Positions 61,186 to 64,000 of a stretch of DNA of 64,000 nt are shown here, in pieces. The DNA comes from an uncultured Planctomycetota bacterium (GTDB lineage: Bacteria; Planctomycetota; Phycisphaerae; Sedimentisphaerales; UBA12454). The position numbers and the translations under genes are program-made. The DNA is taken from the NCBI GenBank assembly GCA_903847315.1, contig CAINDG010000040.1, forward strand, positions 1 through 64,000. The letters are read 5' to 3'. The notes under the pieces are model-generated. The model ran no database searches. It was not told the DNA's origin and was given only the letters and a program-made list of their open reading frames with translations. Positions within the stretch are counted from its first letter, which is position 1; every line of letters starts with the position of its first letter.

Positions 61186-62934
61186 ATGGCCAAAGACATT
61201 CCAATAGAACAACTTCGTGGCAGGACGCTGGGGCGAATTCTTGTTAAAATGGGAGTCTTAACAAGAGAGAAAATCCATCAATGCTTGGCTGTTCAACAGA
61301 AAAAAGGCGGCCAGGTATCACTCGGGCAGGTAATGCTTGAGTTGGGAATGATAAATGACAAACAGCTGAAAAAGGCGCTGGCGGCGCAGAGGGGTATGGA
61401 ATATGCGGATTTGGCCGGTATGGATATAGAAAAATCCATTATTGACCTGATACCCGCCCAAATGGCAACGGCCTATAGAGTCATCCCGCTTGAGTACGAT
61501 AAAGCGAATAATAGTATGGTGGTGGCAATTGAAAGTCCCGACAATTTCAAGGCAACCGACGACTTAAGTACGTTGATGGGGTTTAAAGTAAGAGCCAAAG
61601 TTACCTCGCCTGCCGATGTCGATGAAATGCTTAAAAAATATTATTCCAAGGAAGAGGAGAGCATAAACGACCTCATAGGTGCGCTCGAGCAGGATAATTT
61701 CCTGGCGGAATTTCAGGGTAGAAACCAGAGTATCGACCTTGACGAGCTCAAAGAGCTTGCCGAATCAAACCCGGTTAAAAAACTGCTCAACCTCGTGCTT
61801 TTGCAGGCTATAAAAGACAAGGCCTCGGACGTTCATTTTGAGCCTTTTGAAGATGAATACAAGATGCGCTACCGAATAGATGGCGTACTTTATGAAATGA
61901 TACCTCCGCCCCGACATATCGCTGTAGCTATTAGTTCGAGAATAAAAGTTATGGCCAATCTCGACATAGCCGAAAGACGTTTGCCGCAGGACGGAAGAAT
62001 TCCGCTGACAGTCCAGGGCCATCAGGTTGACCTGCGAGTCGCTATTTTGCCGACAATGTTTGGCGAAAGCGTCGTGCTTCGTGTCCTTGACAGGTCGCAG
62101 CTCGATTTAAAGCTCGAAAATCTCGGATTGAGCGCGGAAGATATGAATATGATTCGTCAATTGATGCAAAAACCCAACGGGATTCTAATTGTAACAGGCC
62201 CAACAGGCTGCGGAAAAACAACAACCCTTTATTCAGCGTTAAAAGAGCTTAATACCATAGACAGTAAATTAATTACCACCGAAGACCCCGTTGAGTATGA
62301 CATTGACGGCATTATTCAGGTGCAGATGAAGCCCGACATCGGTCTTACATTCGCAAGCTGTCTGCGGTCTATATTGCGTCAGGACCCGGACATTATAATG
62401 GTCGGCGAAATTCGTGACCTTGAAACCGCGCAGATTTCAGTACAAGCCTCGCTGACAGGACACCTTGTTTTTACAACTCTTCACACTAATGATGCACCAA
62501 GCGCAATCGCAAGACTTGTGGACCTTGGTCTTGAGCCATTTTTAATTACAGCGACTCTCGAAGGAATTATCGCGCAAAGACTTGTAAGGAAGATATGCAA
62601 AAATTGCAAAGAGGCTTACGAACCGACCGAAGAGCAGCTTCTCGAGCTTAATTTAACGCCTGATATAGTGAAAGGTAAGACATTTTATTATGGCCGAGGC
62701 TGCGACCAGTGCAACAATACGGGCTACAGAGGCAGACTTGGACTATTCGAAGTAATGACATTTACCGATGAGATGCGCGAGCTTGTAATGAATCACGCCT
62801 CGACAAACGTTCTGAGAAATGCGGCGAAAAAGATCGGTATGAGAACGCTTCGTGAAAAAGGTCTTAATGCCATATATGACGGTCTGACAACGATAGAAGA
62901 AGTTGTCAAAGAAACGGTAATGGAAGAACAGTAA
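61186..62934 (+). CDS. Type IV pilus/type II secretion assembly ATPase (PilB/GspE), copy 2
   Basis: 582 residues. An N-terminal MshEN-type segment (LGRILVKMGVLTREKIHQCL, LGQVMLELGMINDKQLKKAL), then Walker A TGPTGCGKTTT, Asp box TEDPVEYDIDGIIQVQ, Walker B IMVGEIRDLETAQI and His box TTLHTNDAPS. Zinc cysteines CKNC...CDQCNNTGYRG. MshEN segments can bind c-di-GMP. A paralogue of copy 1; the two may drive different machines, or one is the type II secretion motor. Next gene, pilC, follows after 25 bp. Confidence 0.93.
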   Translation: MAKDIPIEQLRGRTLGRILVKMGVLTREKIHQCLAVQQKKGGQVSLGQVMLELGMINDKQLKKALAAQRGMEYADLAGMDIEKSIIDLIPAQMATAYRVIPLEYDKANNSMVVAIESPDNFKATDDLSTLMGFKVRAKVTSPADVDEMLKKYYSKEEESINDLIGALEQDNFLAEFQGRNQSIDLDELKELAESNPVKKLLNLVLLQAIKDKASDVHFEPFEDEYKMRYRIDGVLYEMIPPPRHIAVAISSRIKVMANLDIAERRLPQDGRIPLTVQGHQVDLRVAILPTMFGESVVLRVLDRSQLDLKLENLGLSAEDMNMIRQLMQKPNGILIVTGPTGCGKTTTLYSALKELNTIDSKLITTEDPVEYDIDGIIQVQMKPDIGLTFASCLRSILRQDPDIIMVGEIRDLETAQISVQASLTGHLVFTTLHTNDAPSAIARLVDLGLEPFLITATLEGIIAQRLVRKICKNCKEAYEPTEEQLLELNLTPDIVKGKTFYYGRGCDQCNNTGYRGRLGLFEVMTFTDEMRELVMNHASTNVLRNAAKKIGMRTLREKGLNAIYDGLTTIEEVVKETVMEEQ

Positions 62935-62959
62935 TAATCAGTAATTAAAAAGGTGATAT

Positions 62960-64000
62960 ATGCCGGTTTTTCAATATGAAGCGATGGATTCCAGCGGGAA
63001 GGAAGTAAAAGGACAGATTGAGGCCCTCAGCGGCGAGGAAGCGCTGAGCAAAGTGCGGAATATGGGATATTTTCCCACAAAGCCGCCCAAAGCCAAAGGG
63101 GGATCGCGCGAGAAAAAAACAACGGCGGCAAAGCCTAAAGCCCGCAGGGGTGCCGGCAGCAAGGTAAAAATAAAGCAGCTTACGCAATTTGCAAGACAGC
63201 TTTCGACTCTTCAGGATGCAGGTCTGCCGATTTTGCGTTCGCTGCGGATTCTGGAAGAGCAGCAAAAGGCCGGCGCGTTCAGACGCATTATCGGTTATGT
63301 GGCCGATGATATCGAAAGCGGCTCCACGCTGTCCGAAGCGCTGGGAAGATTTCCCAGAGCGTTCAATAAACTGTTCGTCAACATGGTGGCGGCGGGCGAA
63401 GTCGGCGGCGTGCTGGACGTAATTCTGGCAAGACTTGCCGACTTTATGGAAAAGGCACAGAAACTCAAAGCCAAAATCAAGGGCGCGATGGTTTATCCAG
63501 TTGTGGTTATGACCGCGGCGTTGGGAATTGTTCTTGGCTTAATGATTGGCGTTATTCCAAAATTTACCACAGTTTTGAAAGATATGGGAAGTGGAGACCT
63601 GCCGACGCTTACTCGCGGTCTTATGGCGATAAGCAGCTGGCTTGCGTTCCAGTACGGCTGGGCTGTGGTAATTTCGGTACCGATAGTACTTATTTTTGCG
63701 ATGCGGATTATAAGACAATTTGCTATAGGAAGATATGCTCTTGATACCTTAAACCTCCATATGCCTATTATAGGACAGATTGTTTATAAAACTACCGTCG
63801 CAAGATGGACAAGAACGCTCGGTACGCTCATAAGTGCCGGTGTGCCGATACTCGAGGCGATAAATATCACTGCCGATACGTCCGGCAATGAAGTCTATTT
63901 GGTTATGCTTCGCAAGGTGCACAACGCTATCAGGCAGGGCGATACGTTCGCTAATCCGCTAAGGCAGTCAAAGACGGTTGACGGACTTGTGGTCAATATG
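62960..64000 (+). CDS. Pilus/secretion inner-membrane platform protein PilC/GspF (3' partial)
   Basis: 347 residues are present and the frame is cut by the window end. AAGGTG before the ATG. MPVFQYEAMDSSGKEVKGQI is the usual start. A basic Lys-rich linker (about 45-75) precedes the first GspF domain (FARQLSTLQDAGLPILRSLR, LFVNMVAAGEVGGVLDVIL), a TM pair, and the second domain (WTRTLGTLISAGVPILEAIN). It is the platform on which PilB/PilT ATPases act. Which machine it belongs to, pilus or type II secretion, is open. Confidence 0.93.
   Translation, partial: MPVFQYEAMDSSGKEVKGQIEALSGEEALSKVRNMGYFPTKPPKAKGGSREKKTTAAKPKARRGAGSKVKIKQLTQFARQLSTLQDAGLPILRSLRILEEQQKAGAFRRIIGYVADDIESGSTLSEALGRFPRAFNKLFVNMVAAGEVGGVLDVILARLADFMEKAQKLKAKIKGAMVYPVVVMTAALGIVLGLMIGVIPKFTTVLKDMGSGDLPTLTRGLMAISSWLAFQYGWAVVISVPIVLIFAMRIIRQFAIGRYALDTLNLHMPIIGQIVYKTTVARWTRTLGTLISAGVPILEAINITADTSGNEVYLVMLRKVHNAIRQGDTFANPLRQSKTVDGLVVNM

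Noticed and set aside
1..64000. CRISPR array or cas genes
   Set aside because: No regularly spaced direct repeats and no Cas motif in any frame.

Overview
The window looks like a chromosomal piece of a Gram-negative bacterium, with lipoproteins, type IV pili and periplasmic enzymes. My best guess is a Planctomycetota/Phycisphaerae-like lineage. That rests on gene content and general style only (PPi-type pyruvate phosphate dikinase, GroEL with a GGGMY tail, DUF2089/Yip1-like pair, paired PilB paralogues) and no marker here proves it. Three tRNA genes (Ser-CGA, His-GTG, Lys-CTT) lie in the window. There is no rRNA, CRISPR array or recognisable transposase or integrase.

Region 1 (1-25.6 kb) is accessory. 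It opens with the end of an ankyrin-repeat gene, a possible gene remnant, a HEAT-like exported protein, an exported DUF1566-like protein and a 55-codon ORF that stops just before a hairpin. A same-strand cassette follows at about 4.08-25.4 kb: an Hsp70-VWA fusion, a GrpE-like protein, a second divergent Hsp70, a 1324-residue Fn3-like/zinc-knuckle/P-loop GTPase protein, a large GAP1-like protein (GTPase-associated protein 1), a 33-residue zinc-ribbon miniprotein, a membrane-anchored zinc-ribbon GTPase, a zinc-knuckle protein, a polytopic membrane protein and two translationally coupled RHS/YD-repeat proteins. Nearly identical hairpins in opposite orientation flank the cassette (3617-3639 and 25575-25602), and a tRNA-Asp-like 3' half lies at the right edge. 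This is the best candidate for an undescribed system: a chaperone-gated, GTP-switched, membrane-linked assembly with RHS shell proteins, possibly a biological-conflict system. Function is inferred, not shown.

Region 2 (25.8-43.7 kb) is mostly core genome: tRNA-Ser, a dCache-like sensor histidine kinase, an ASCH protein, RodA, LepA, HemW, tRNA-His, pyruvate phosphate dikinase, a patatin-like lipoprotein, PgsA, RimO, a NapH-like ferredoxin, TrmB, an isochorismatase-fold protein without its usual cysteine, and a DUF2089/Yip1-like pair.

Region 3 (43.7-57.9 kb) starts with a receiver-domain protein, groES and groEL behind a sigma-54-type -24/-12 promoter. It continues with a structured RNA candidate, tRNA-Lys, a PilZ protein, a palindromic repeat element, rplU without rpmA, a U32 peptidase, a siroheme-synthase N-domain protein, a fumarase beta subunit, a YchF-like GTPase, a zinc polyol dehydrogenase, a thioredoxin/propeller/S41 protease fusion, and a full-length cinA that appears to start at AUU.

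Region 4 (58.0-64 kb) is a type IV pilus/type II secretion motor cluster: PilB-like, PilT, a second PilB-like and PilC/GspF, the last one cut by the window end.
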